The position numbers and the translations under genes are program-made. A stretch of 64,000 bases of DNA from JAWKNZ01 sp041391425 (GTDB taxonomy: Bacteria > Bdellovibrionota_B > Oligoflexia > Oligoflexales > JAWKNZ01). The stretch is from NCBI GenBank assembly GCA_041391425.1, contig JAWKNZ010000003.1:310001-374000 (forward strand), read 5' to 3'. This document shows, in pieces, positions 27,307-35,836 of the stretch (position 1 is its first letter; every line of letters begins with the position of its first letter). The notes below the pieces were generated by a model. That model did not search any database. It worked only from the letters and a program-made list of their open reading frames with translations, and was not told where the DNA came from.

Positions 27307-28650
27307 TTATGATTGCGAGCCAAAACAAACGCTCGGTTTGGGGTTCGAGGTCAAAAGCTTCGACTTGTCGTATTGCAGCTTTGTTTTTACTAGTTTAGGT
27401 AGCTCTACTAGTAGGTTTTCTTCTCTGTTTGTTAAGTATATGATCTGAGTATTGTTGTTTGAATCTAATACCTTTTGTAGGCAACTAGCTTCGTTTTCGT
27501 CTAATCCGCCTGTATAAGAGTTGATGATAATGAAGTTAGGGTATTTTTCTTCACTATGGAGCGCAAGAAAATGTTCTGATAGAGTTCCCTGAAGAAATTT
27601 TAAATTTTTATCGAGTTCGTTACGCACGCCGTTGGTTTGAGCGTCATTTATATTTGTTTTTGCTTATCAAAACTTATCATGTTGTGTCCAAGTTTTGCTA
27701 AACTCATACTCAAAAGTCCTTGTGAAGAATTTAGCTCCCAGCCACAGCTGTGTTGTTGTGATGAAACTCCGATAATTTGTTCAACTCTACGATATATGTG
27801 GATTGCTTGCCATGGGTTTGCCGGAAAATATGATTCAGGACTAATTTCTATGTTTAGATCACAAATTCTTTCTCTAAGCTTTTCTGTGCCTGATAGACGT
27901 TGTGTCTTTGGTTGGCAACTGCCATTATTTAAAATTGTAGATAAAACTCTGGGTTCATCTATTAGAGTCGCAGTTTCTATACGCTTAAATACATTGGCTT
28001 CCATAGGATCGATTATTTGCATATGAGATGAATTGATCTTATGTTCTGCTGTCTTTAATAAGAAATTAATTGCTTTAATGCCTGCTTACAGGGGCGTGCC
28101 ACGAAAAAACGACCATAAGCTCGCGGGTGATGTGGGAAGATTTTATGTCTATGGCAATTAGGTCACCATTCTTATTTTGAGAGTCCCATGGTTCTAATGT
28201 GCTTTTATTTAGATGAAATTTTAAAGCCCTGACTAGCTTTCCGATTCCTACAACATTGATTGGGCATGTCCCTGCTTCAAGGATATAATTCCTTGTTCCT
28301 AAGTATCCTATGCGAAATTTTTCGATCGAATCTTTGCTTCTGTTTTTATCTACGAATACTGTGGCTGAGGTTTTATAAGCTAGATTTTTTGGAGAAAAAA
28401 CAGGGGGTAGAAACTTTACCCCATTAAAACTATTATTCCCTTTGATTTTGGTAGAAGATTTCTGGAATTTTTCTGTAAGCATGGTTTCGTACGAAAGATT
28501 AATGTATTTACATGCTGAGCAATCATCTTTGATTTGGCATGTCGAAAATATATCATTACTTCTCACTAGTTTATTTTTTCTAGCGACAGGAGAGGAGATT
28601 TTTTCTCGCCTAAATATAAATTTACGATTATCATTCGGACCTTGTGGCAT
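27307..28650 (-). pseudogene. Degenerate RlmD/RumA-like rRNA methyltransferase, frameshifted twice
   Basis: Three frames read in order make one protein of about 445 residues that aligns with the 23S rRNA (uracil-5) methyltransferase family. IKDDCSACKYINLSYETML matches the Fe-S/substrate-binding start (usual: GGCQLQHL-SYE). EKFRIGYLGTRNYILEAGTC is the central region, and SPESYFPANPWQAIHIYRRV corresponds to the SFFQ-N motif. The SAM loop usual GVGTFS reads SSQGLLS. The DPPR motif reads NSYT, and the catalytic YVSCN reads YLTNR, so the catalytic Cys is missing. Junctions lie near 28075-28088 and at the T5 run 27657-27661. Confidence 0.75.
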
Positions 28651-28726
28651 CGGAAATCCTACTGTGTTTTCAGTGTGTTGAGTGTAAAATGGCCTCTACT
28701 AGAGTCTATTCTAGCAGTCATAGCGG

Positions 28727-29854
28727 TTAATACCTCCAATCCAGTAGGTCTCTAGCAGGTGCCTTACTAACATTTTTTCCGGATTTGCGAAAGATTTTTA
28801 CTGCCATTAACTGAGTATAATGCTTCCAGGTTTCCCATTCATCGCTTAGCTTTTTGACAGTATATGGGGTATCGGAAGATTTCGAACCTTTTGAAAAGGT
28901 ATAACCATTGAAGAGGTAGGTGGCTGTATGGCGAATCCATTTAAAGTTGGCAGGACCAGGTGTGTTCGTTGGGACTTCAAAAAATACTATAATATCACCA
29001 TATTTCAGTGGATATTTAACTACGTCAATCTCATAAAACTCTTTGTTTAAGGTTCTCCATAGTTCGTCATAGTTGATCATAGCTCGATGGTAGTTTTTTT
29101 CTTTTTTTACGTTATATTTTGGTGAGTTTGTAAAATTTTCGTCTTGAAAAGCTAAAGCAGCATGGAAGCAATTGGGGCCTCTAAAAATGGTAAATTTTTT
29201 AACCATTTTTTTTGCAAATGTGGGTAATAAGTCTCTATCGACTCGAAGTGGTAATGATCTATTAATTTTTTTTGTAAGCATCTGACCATCTTCTTTTTCG
29301 ATGTAAGGGCTCACTTGTCTAAAAAATTCGTCCCTTAAGGCCCTATTTTTTTTTAGTACAGAGGTGTCAATTGTCAGATTGTGATGAGTCTCACGATATT
29401 TATCTGATAGCTTTCTTTTGTTAATAAGCTGAAAGGCACTCTCATTTATCTCAATGGATCGGCTTTTTGATCCTGTTTTAATAGGATTAGATTCTTCATA
29501 CTTGTTTTTAAGATATTCATATAATTCTTCAGTATGACCTTTTTTAGCATATTTTTTTGCTGTGGAAAAAAATACTTGGTCGCTATTTCTTAAAGTGAAA
29601 TATATTGGCTCTACTCGAAAATCTTGTTTTGATTTTGAAATACGTTGTTGTATTTTTTTTGTTGGTAGAGAGATTGTCTCGGTTTCATCAATGAGTGGAA
29701 TGGAAATGCTGCCTTTTATTTTTTCTAATTCAAAACACCAAAGAGGTTTTTTTGCAGAAAGATCTTGAAAGACAACTGCTTTACCTTGGCCTGACCATGT
29801 GAAGATAAGCATAGTTACAGTGTTTATAATTTTTTTGTTAAAAATACTGGTCAT
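28727..29854 (-). CDS. Exported protein with NlpC-like C-terminal domain
   Basis: The frame is open to TTG 29962, but ATG 29854 gives a signal peptide (MTSIFNKKIINTVTMLIFTW then SGQGKA). The C-terminal third has FRGPNCFHAALAF (candidate catalytic Cys), a Gly-Asp-Ile-Ile-Val-Phe strand (LKYGDIIVFFEVP), and WIRHTATYLFNGYTFSKGS (candidate His). This order fits NlpC/P60 papain-like peptidases. The N-terminal two thirds are charged and unassigned. It is probably periplasmic. The assignment rests on motif order only. Confidence 0.6.
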   Translation of the reverse strand: MTSIFNKKIINTVTMLIFTWSGQGKAVVFQDLSAKKPLWCFELEKIKGSISIPLIDETETISLPTKKIQQRISKSKQDFRVEPIYFTLRNSDQVFFSTAKKYAKKGHTEELYEYLKNKYEESNPIKTGSKSRSIEINESAFQLINKRKLSDKYRETHHNLTIDTSVLKKNRALRDEFFRQVSPYIEKEDGQMLTKKINRSLPLRVDRDLLPTFAKKMVKKFTIFRGPNCFHAALAFQDENFTNSPKYNVKKEKNYHRAMINYDELWRTLNKEFYEIDVVKYPLKYGDIIVFFEVPTNTPGPANFKWIRHTATYLFNGYTFSKGSKSSDTPYTVKKLSDEWETWKHYTQLMAVKIFRKSGKNVSKAPARDLLDWRY

Positions 29855-30084
29855 ATTTTTTAAATGCAGCCCTAACTTATTGTACTTTCTAATTACAGAT
29901 TCGGTGAATGCAAAAAAAATCTTTAGCTGTATAGAATGAAGAGATTTGACACTATTATGCAATATTTACCGGGTAAATATGGCCCAATTCCTGAACTCCT
30001 ATTAAATGTATAATTAGAGTGTAAGATTCTTAGATGATTAAGTTGATTTATATATAAATTATCATTTAGTCGAGGACATACGAT

Positions 30085-30867
30085 ATGACAAAAGTTTTGA
30101 TAGCCGACCAGATAAAGTCTAGTTTAGTTATGACTTCTGAGGTTTTTAAAGATAAGATTCCTGGTTGTATTGTGTTTGTATCCGCTTCAGGTCAGGAATG
30201 TCTTGAAATTTTGTCAAGAGAAAGTGTTGATATGATTGTTATCGATTTTGACTTGGCTGATACAGATGGAATTACGTTATATCAAATTTTAAGAGGAATG
30301 TATGATGGGCCGATTTTATTGACGGCCTATCCAGATGCAGTTGTTGGAGAAGCTATAAAGTCAGAGTTATTTGTTTATAGTGATGTATCAGATTGGTTGG
30401 CGAAGCCGTTTAAGTTTGAAAATCTTTCAGAAAAAATTGATCATTTTCTTTTTAATAAATCTAGAATTTTTAAGAGATTTAATGCTGATATCGAAACGAT
30501 GCTTATTGGAAAAGGTGCTGGCAAAGGTAAGAGGTCGCCGAAGGTTGCTGGTAATATTATTACTTTGAGTGCCAGTGGAGCTTTGGTGAAGCTAGATAAT
30601 ATTGTAAAAATGAAAATAGGGGATGAGGTAACAGTTTCAGTGGATTTTCCGGTGAATATTTCTCAAGAACGACGAAAGCCAATTAGTAGCAAGAAAAGTA
30701 CAAATAAAAAAGATCAGGCTCAAGTTTTAAAGACAAAATCGGCAAAAATAAAGGCGAAAATTGCTTGGTTAAATAAAGGAAAAACAGAAGCTGGCATTCA
30801 ATTTAATTCTCTTTCGGATCCGCAACGGAAAATGCTCGAAAATATGATGCGTGATTTTGATTCTTAA
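30085..30867 (+). CDS. Response regulator with PilZ-like C-terminal domain
   Basis: Residues 1-125 are a receiver domain: MTKVLIADQ, phospho-acceptor Asp54 in IVIDFDLADTDG (8 residues before the Gly, as in CheY), LLTAYPD, and the Lys of WLAKPFKF. A basic linker with poly-Ser/Lys follows. The rest (NIITLSASGALVKL ... GDEVTVSVDFP ... AKIAWLNKGKTEAGIQFNSL) has the PilZ-type beta-barrel pattern (D/N-x-S-x-x-G then GIQF), though the N-terminal RxxxR is uncertain. Such proteins link phosphorelay to c-di-GMP. It converges with the hybrid kinase gene. Confidence 0.8.
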   Translation: MTKVLIADQIKSSLVMTSEVFKDKIPGCIVFVSASGQECLEILSRESVDMIVIDFDLADTDGITLYQILRGMYDGPILLTAYPDAVVGEAIKSELFVYSDVSDWLAKPFKFENLSEKIDHFLFNKSRIFKRFNADIETMLIGKGAGKGKRSPKVAGNIITLSASGALVKLDNIVKMKIGDEVTVSVDFPVNISQERRKPISSKKSTNKKDQAQVLKTKSAKIKAKIAWLNKGKTEAGIQFNSLSDPQRKMLENMMRDFDS

Positions 30868-30902
30868 AATTTTCGAGATCTTTTTTGGACATATTTGGCG
30901 AT

Positions 30903-33900
30903 CTATGCGGCGTTGTCTTTTCGTATACTCTTTAGTAACTCATCGATTAAATTTAGAATTTCTTGATCATTGAAGGGTTTGTGGATGTAGGCGTCGACTA
31001 AATGTTCGATGTCTTCGAGAGATTTATTCAATCCATCTCCTGAAATTATGATTAGTTTTGGTAACCTCGCTAGTTTTATTTTACCTTTAGTTATATTCTC
31101 GAATAAGTTAGGCCCATCCATTTCTGGCATTTTTATATCCGATATTATTATATCGTATGTATTTGGATTTTTTGTTAGAGTATCAAATGCAATTTTTCCA
31201 TTTTCTACTGCAGTGATATTGAGCCCACTTTCACTAAGTAGATTTGAAAGTAGTTCCCTAATATCTTTCTCATCATCGACAATGAGTGCATTAAATCTAG
31301 AACGAACCTTCTCATTGATTGTTCCATTAGAATATAGGCTAAGAGTATCATCCATAAGATGATTTATTTCACTTGGTTTTTTGTCTGCATAGGCTTCCGA
31401 AGTGCACAATGGAAGCATAAGCTTGAACTGAGTACCTTCTCCAGGTGAACTTGTGAAAGAAATATTCCCTTTAATTTCTTTAATAAGATTATGAGTTAGC
31501 GAAAGGCCAATGCCAGTTCCTGATCCAGCATCTTTAGTCGTAAAATAAGAGGTAAATATTTTATCTTTTATATTATCTGGGATTCCACAGCCGGTGTCTG
31601 TAAATATTAGATTTAAATAATTTTCTTGTAATTTTGCCGAAATAGCTAACTTTCTTTGTTCTTGACCTTCAGTAGCATCTTTTGCATTTGATATTAGATT
31701 CATGAATACTTGTTGTATTTTTCCTCTGTTGCCTTCTATCTTTACATTTGATGGGCAATTGGAAAAATCTGTTATAATGTCGAAGCCATTGCGAGCATAT
31801 ATTTCCTTGACCATGCCTATAGATTCGTTAAGTGCTTCGATAGGTTCAATAATAGATAAATTTGCTCCGTCGGATCGTGAGTATGTTCGTAATCCTTTAA
31901 CTATATTAATAATTCGATTCAATGCCATTTCAATCTTTTCTTGATACTTTTTAAATTCATCTCGGCTTAATGGTTGATTTGAGTCTATAGAGCGTTTCAT
32001 TGCTGATAAGTAGCCGTGCGCAATTGATAATGGATTGTTTATTTCATGCCCGACTCCGGCTGCGATCTCGCCTATAGATGCGAGTTTTGCATGATGATAT
32101 GAGAGATTTTTTTGATTTTCTAAATCTGACTCTAGAGAAGCTTCTTTAGTTATGTCCCAATTTACGCCCACAACCTTGAGAACATTATTTTTTCTATCTT
32201 TGATTACTTCGGCCTTACTGCGGATATATTTGATTTTATCGTCTCTTGTTAAGATTTTAAATTGTACATCGAAAGGCTTATTGCCACTCAAAGTATGTAT
32301 CAGATTTGATGTATATAGATTCATATCCTCTGGGTGTAGAGATGATTTCCAGGCTTCATAATCATCTTGATATTCATCTTTTTTAATATCGTACAATGAA
32401 TACATACTATTATCCCATTTTAGCTGCTGTTTATCTGGGTAGTATGTCCATAGTCCAACCCGAGCATTTTCGAGAATGAATTTGCGTTCATTTTCTTTAT
32501 CTGATGCAGCTTTTCTTGCTTGCATATTGTGAATCATAACTGTGATATTATCTAAGATTGGTTTTAGTTCTTGATAATATTGATGACTGTAGCCGACCTC
32601 TCTATTGCATAAAGTAAGCACTGCGACTTTTGTGTCAGAAATGCATAAAGGGACGGAGATAAGCGTATCAATATCGTGAGATTTGATTGCAATATCTTTT
32701 GTCAAAATATTATCAATATTGCTTGGAATTATTATTGGAGCATTTGATTTTATAGTCTCATTATGAATAAAACTTGCGATTTTATATGTATTTTTGTGAT
32801 TAATGTTTATTGCAATTAGGTTTTCTTTGTCATGACAGCGGCATATTTCTAAGTCGTCTATCGTTGTTATTGGATTTTGAATATCCTTTTCGCAAGTAAC
32901 TTCTTCAATAAAACCGGCTTTGCTTTCAGTGTACTCTATTATTTCACTTAATGTGAACCTTAAAAATTTATCAATATTCTCATCTTTTTCAATATATGAT
33001 CTTCGAATCTTAGCTATTAAATTATCTTTGGCTTGTGCTCTTACTTGCTCTGTAATGTCATATCTGAAAGCTATATATTCTTGTACTTTCCCAGCTTTAT
33101 CGATTAGCGGAGTGATAGTAGTATCTACCCAATAGATGGAACCTTTTTTGGATCTATTTCTTACAACCCCTTTCCATTGTTTTCCAGAACAGATGCATTT
33201 CCACATATCTCTAAAAAAAGATTTTGAGTGATATCCAGAGTTTAAAATGTTGTGATTTTGACCTATTAGCTCTTCACGATTGTATCCAGATATTTGGCAG
33301 AATAGATCATTTGCAAAGGTAATATTTCCCTTTAAATTCGCTCTTGCGATTATGGTGTGTTTTTCCATTCCTTTGGTTAGGGCTTGGAATTCATCTACTG
33401 ACTTTACTTCGTTATTTATATCACGGAATATACCAAGTAATTTTTTGGGATGATGAAGATCGGACCATTCTGTTATAGTTCCTTCAATTTTTATCCATGT
33501 CCAATCACCATTTTTTTTTCTAAAACGCAGGTTCTTTGAGAATTTTTCGGCTTTTTTATTTTTTATATAATTCTCGAATTTGATGACAAGTTTATCGTAG
33601 TCACTTTTGTGGATAAGTTCTGACCAACTTGTTGGAAACTGCACATTTTGGTGTGAGTAGCCGAGGAATTTCCAAAAATGCTCTGAAATATCTGTTGTGT
33701 CGGTTTCGAGATTCCATTCCCAAGATCCTTCATTTATAGTCTCCGCAATTAGTTTATACTTTGGATCTTCAGCATTATGATCTATGGTTTGTAATATTAA
33801 AATTAATTTAACACTTCCATCTTGATCTGTTATTGATTGAAATGAATGCTTTAAGATAAATTCACTATTGTTAGGGGTGTGGCATTTTATACTTATTTCG

Positions 33901-34139
33901 GTAGAGCTATTATTATTCGTATTGCCTTCAATTATTTTATTTAAGTGAATCCAGTCTTTTTCTGAATAAGAATTTTTGAATGTGCCTATATCGAAATTTT
34001 CCTGATTAGGAATTTGAAAGATGGAAAATATATTTCTAGACCAAAATATTATTTTACCTCGTGCATCAAACTCTAAAATTGATAATTGTAGAGTTTCATC
34101 TTTTTTCCTTATCTGCTTTTCTTTTGGATTACCCATCAA
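30903..34139 (-). CDS. PAS/GAF hybrid sensor histidine kinase
   Basis: A 1078-residue soluble signalling protein without transmembrane helices. In order: PAS about 18-118, PAS 128-245, PAS 255-370 (ANDLFCQISGYNREELIG, then ITPLIDKAGKVQEYIAFR), GAF about 385-545, PAS 550-670, and HisKA with His698 in GVGHEINNPLS. HATPase_c follows, with DTGCGIP and GSGTGIGLSLTHNLI. A C-terminal receiver (ALIVDDEKDIRELL, SDIKMPEMDG) comes last. It is convergent with the REC-PilZ gene 35 bases away, which may be its output partner. Confidence 0.93.
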   Translation of the reverse strand: MMGNPKEKQIRKKDETLQLSILEFDARGKIIFWSRNIFSIFQIPNQENFDIGTFKNSYSEKDWIHLNKIIEGNTNNNSSTEISIKCHTPNNSEFILKHSFQSITDQDGSVKLILILQTIDHNAEDPKYKLIAETINEGSWEWNLETDTTDISEHFWKFLGYSHQNVQFPTSWSELIHKSDYDKLVIKFENYIKNKKAEKFSKNLRFRKKNGDWTWIKIEGTITEWSDLHHPKKLLGIFRDINNEVKSVDEFQALTKGMEKHTIIARANLKGNITFANDLFCQISGYNREELIGQNHNILNSGYHSKSFFRDMWKCICSGKQWKGVVRNRSKKGSIYWVDTTITPLIDKAGKVQEYIAFRYDITEQVRAQAKDNLIAKIRRSYIEKDENIDKFLRFTLSEIIEYTESKAGFIEEVTCEKDIQNPITTIDDLEICRCHDKENLIAININHKNTYKIASFIHNETIKSNAPIIIPSNIDNILTKDIAIKSHDIDTLISVPLCISDTKVAVLTLCNREVGYSHQYYQELKPILDNITVMIHNMQARKAASDKENERKFILENARVGLWTYYPDKQQLKWDNSMYSLYDIKKDEYQDDYEAWKSSLHPEDMNLYTSNLIHTLSGNKPFDVQFKILTRDDKIKYIRSKAEVIKDRKNNVLKVVGVNWDITKEASLESDLENQKNLSYHHAKLASIGEIAAGVGHEINNPLSIAHGYLSAMKRSIDSNQPLSRDEFKKYQEKIEMALNRIINIVKGLRTYSRSDGANLSIIEPIEALNESIGMVKEIYARNGFDIITDFSNCPSNVKIEGNRGKIQQVFMNLISNAKDATEGQEQRKLAISAKLQENYLNLIFTDTGCGIPDNIKDKIFTSYFTTKDAGSGTGIGLSLTHNLIKEIKGNISFTSSPGEGTQFKLMLPLCTSEAYADKKPSEINHLMDDTLSLYSNGTINEKVRSRFNALIVDDEKDIRELLSNLLSESGLNITAVENGKIAFDTLTKNPNTYDIIISDIKMPEMDGPNLFENITKGKIKLARLPKLIIISGDGLNKSLEDIEHLVDAYIHKPFNDQEILNLIDELLKSIRKDNAA

Positions 34140-34394
34140 AATTGGAAATTTCCTAAATTACCAGTTTGGTGTTGGCGATTGAGTGTTATTGCTCAGGATA
34201 TCGTCTTTTTGAGAAAAATCATGAGTAGATTATTAAACTTTATCGTTTTGATTGAGTATGGTCATAATCATTTGAAAATATTGTAAATATTTTGCCTATG
34301 GTGGGCTCGATTAGATACCGATGTATGGGGATAACTTCGTTTTATTAACATGTCCGTTCACCCTTCCCGAGGGGGATTTTTAGATAGAAATATG

Positions 34395-34513
34395 GTAATT
34401 ATTCAGCGTATCTTTTCCCTTCAATATGTCGCTTGATACATCGTCATCCATATGAGGATGACGGGCAGTCAAGGCTTTGAATCGATCAGATAAAAAATAC
34501 GCTGAATAGTTAC
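34395..34513. mobile_element. IS66-type MITE A with 8-bp target duplication
   Basis: A 119-base element starting GTAATTATTCAGCGTA and ending TACGCTGAATAGTTAC is flanked by GAAATATG on both sides (34387-34394 and 34514-34521). IS66 elements make 8-bp duplications and the termini match the IS66 remnant at 16595. The interior folds around CGTCATCCATATGAGGATGACG. The rest of the 34140-34816 spacer holds no gene that I can support. Confidence 0.9.
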
Positions 34514-34816
34514 GAAATATGTAATGGGGTAGTGCCATTTTTAAGTGAGATGTAACCGGATCTATGCATTTATTCTTATTGTTAAAACTTAGTTTAAGGT
34601 TTTTTAAAGTAGCTACAAATTTTTATGTAGGATATATATGGTGGTTGTCTTATTTATGATGCCGTCGCTTTAATTTATAAAAATCTCCTTTAATATTGAA
34701 TGATAGGTTCGATGTTTTTAGTACTTTGGAATTATAGATATTAAAGGTAGCTATTTATTAATGTAGTTGATTATTATTCATTTGTCTTTATTATTTTGTT
34801 TTTTAAAGGGCTATAT

Positions 34817-35836
34817 ATGAATATTTGTTTTATTGCAGACTCTTGGGAAAATATGGATCCTGAGATTGAATCCACACTTAGAATAGTTCATGAGGCTTGT
34901 AAGAGGGGCCATAGGGTTTGTATGTGTAAGCCTGGTAATTTAACTATTCGTGAAAATGTCAGTTATTCATTTTGTCGCATTATTCAAAAGAATGACAAAA
35001 TTTCGGAAAGTATTCCTTCTTTCTATAAAAAAGTTAAATTTAGAAAGCAAATGTTACCGCTTAATGGTTTTGATGTGATTTTTCTTCGGAAGAATCCACC
35101 TCTTGATAATGTCATGTTGAATTTTTTAGATTCAGTTAAGCATGATGTGTTTATTGTTAATGATATTGATGGATTAAGAAAGGCTTCCAATAAGATTTAT
35201 GTGACTAGTTTTGAAAATGCACATGAATTTATTCCTGAAACATATGTATCTAGAGATGTGAATTACCTGGAGTCGGTAATTAATGATTCAAAGAAAGATA
35301 AAATGATTCTTAAGCCACTAGACGGATATGGTGGTTCTGGTGTGATTGTATTGGAGACCAAAGCGAAGGCTAGCATACGATCTTTGTTGGAGTTTTATAT
35401 TGGTCAGGATAGGCATTATGTCATGTTACAAGAATATATTGAAGGTGCTGAGAAAGGTGATGTGAGAGTCATGATGCTAAATGGAGAACCGATAGGCGCA
35501 ATGAAGCGAGTTCCAAAAGAAGGTGATGCTAGATCTAATGTGCATGCCGGTGGTACAGCAAGTAAGCATGTTTTAACTAGAAAAGAAGCTGAATTGTGTC
35601 GAAAAATAGGACAAAAACTTGTGATTGATGGGATTTATTTTGCTGGTTTGGATATAATTGAAGGTAAGCTGATAGAAGTTAACGTTATGAGTCCTGGGGG
35701 GATTACTAGGATAAATAAGTTTAATAAAACTAATCTTCAAAGAAAAATTTTAGATTTTTTAGAATTGGTTTGTAAGAAAAAAGAAGATGCCCTCAATCGA
35801 AGGTTTGCATTCAAGAAGGCTATTGATGATGCCTAG
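34817..35836 (+). CDS. gshB: GshB-like ATP-grasp ligase
   Basis: Similar to bacterial glutathione synthetase over its length: MNICFIADSWENMDPEIEST start, ILKPLDGYGGSGVIVLE (ATP-grasp glycine loop), MLQEYIEGAEKGDVRVMMLN, RSNVHAGGTASKH, ICDIIEG-type strand (YFAGLDIIEGKLIEVNVMS) and SPGGITRINKF. It ligates a carboxylate to an amine using ATP. Start ATG 34817, with AAAGGG at 7 bases, is preferred to 34796. No gshA is in the window. It overlaps the next gene by 11 bases. The true product might be glutathione or another small peptide. Confidence 0.85.
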   Translation: MNICFIADSWENMDPEIESTLRIVHEACKRGHRVCMCKPGNLTIRENVSYSFCRIIQKNDKISESIPSFYKKVKFRKQMLPLNGFDVIFLRKNPPLDNVMLNFLDSVKHDVFIVNDIDGLRKASNKIYVTSFENAHEFIPETYVSRDVNYLESVINDSKKDKMILKPLDGYGGSGVIVLETKAKASIRSLLEFYIGQDRHYVMLQEYIEGAEKGDVRVMMLNGEPIGAMKRVPKEGDARSNVHAGGTASKHVLTRKEAELCRKIGQKLVIDGIYFAGLDIIEGKLIEVNVMSPGGITRINKFNKTNLQRKILDFLELVCKKKEDALNRRFAFKKAIDDA

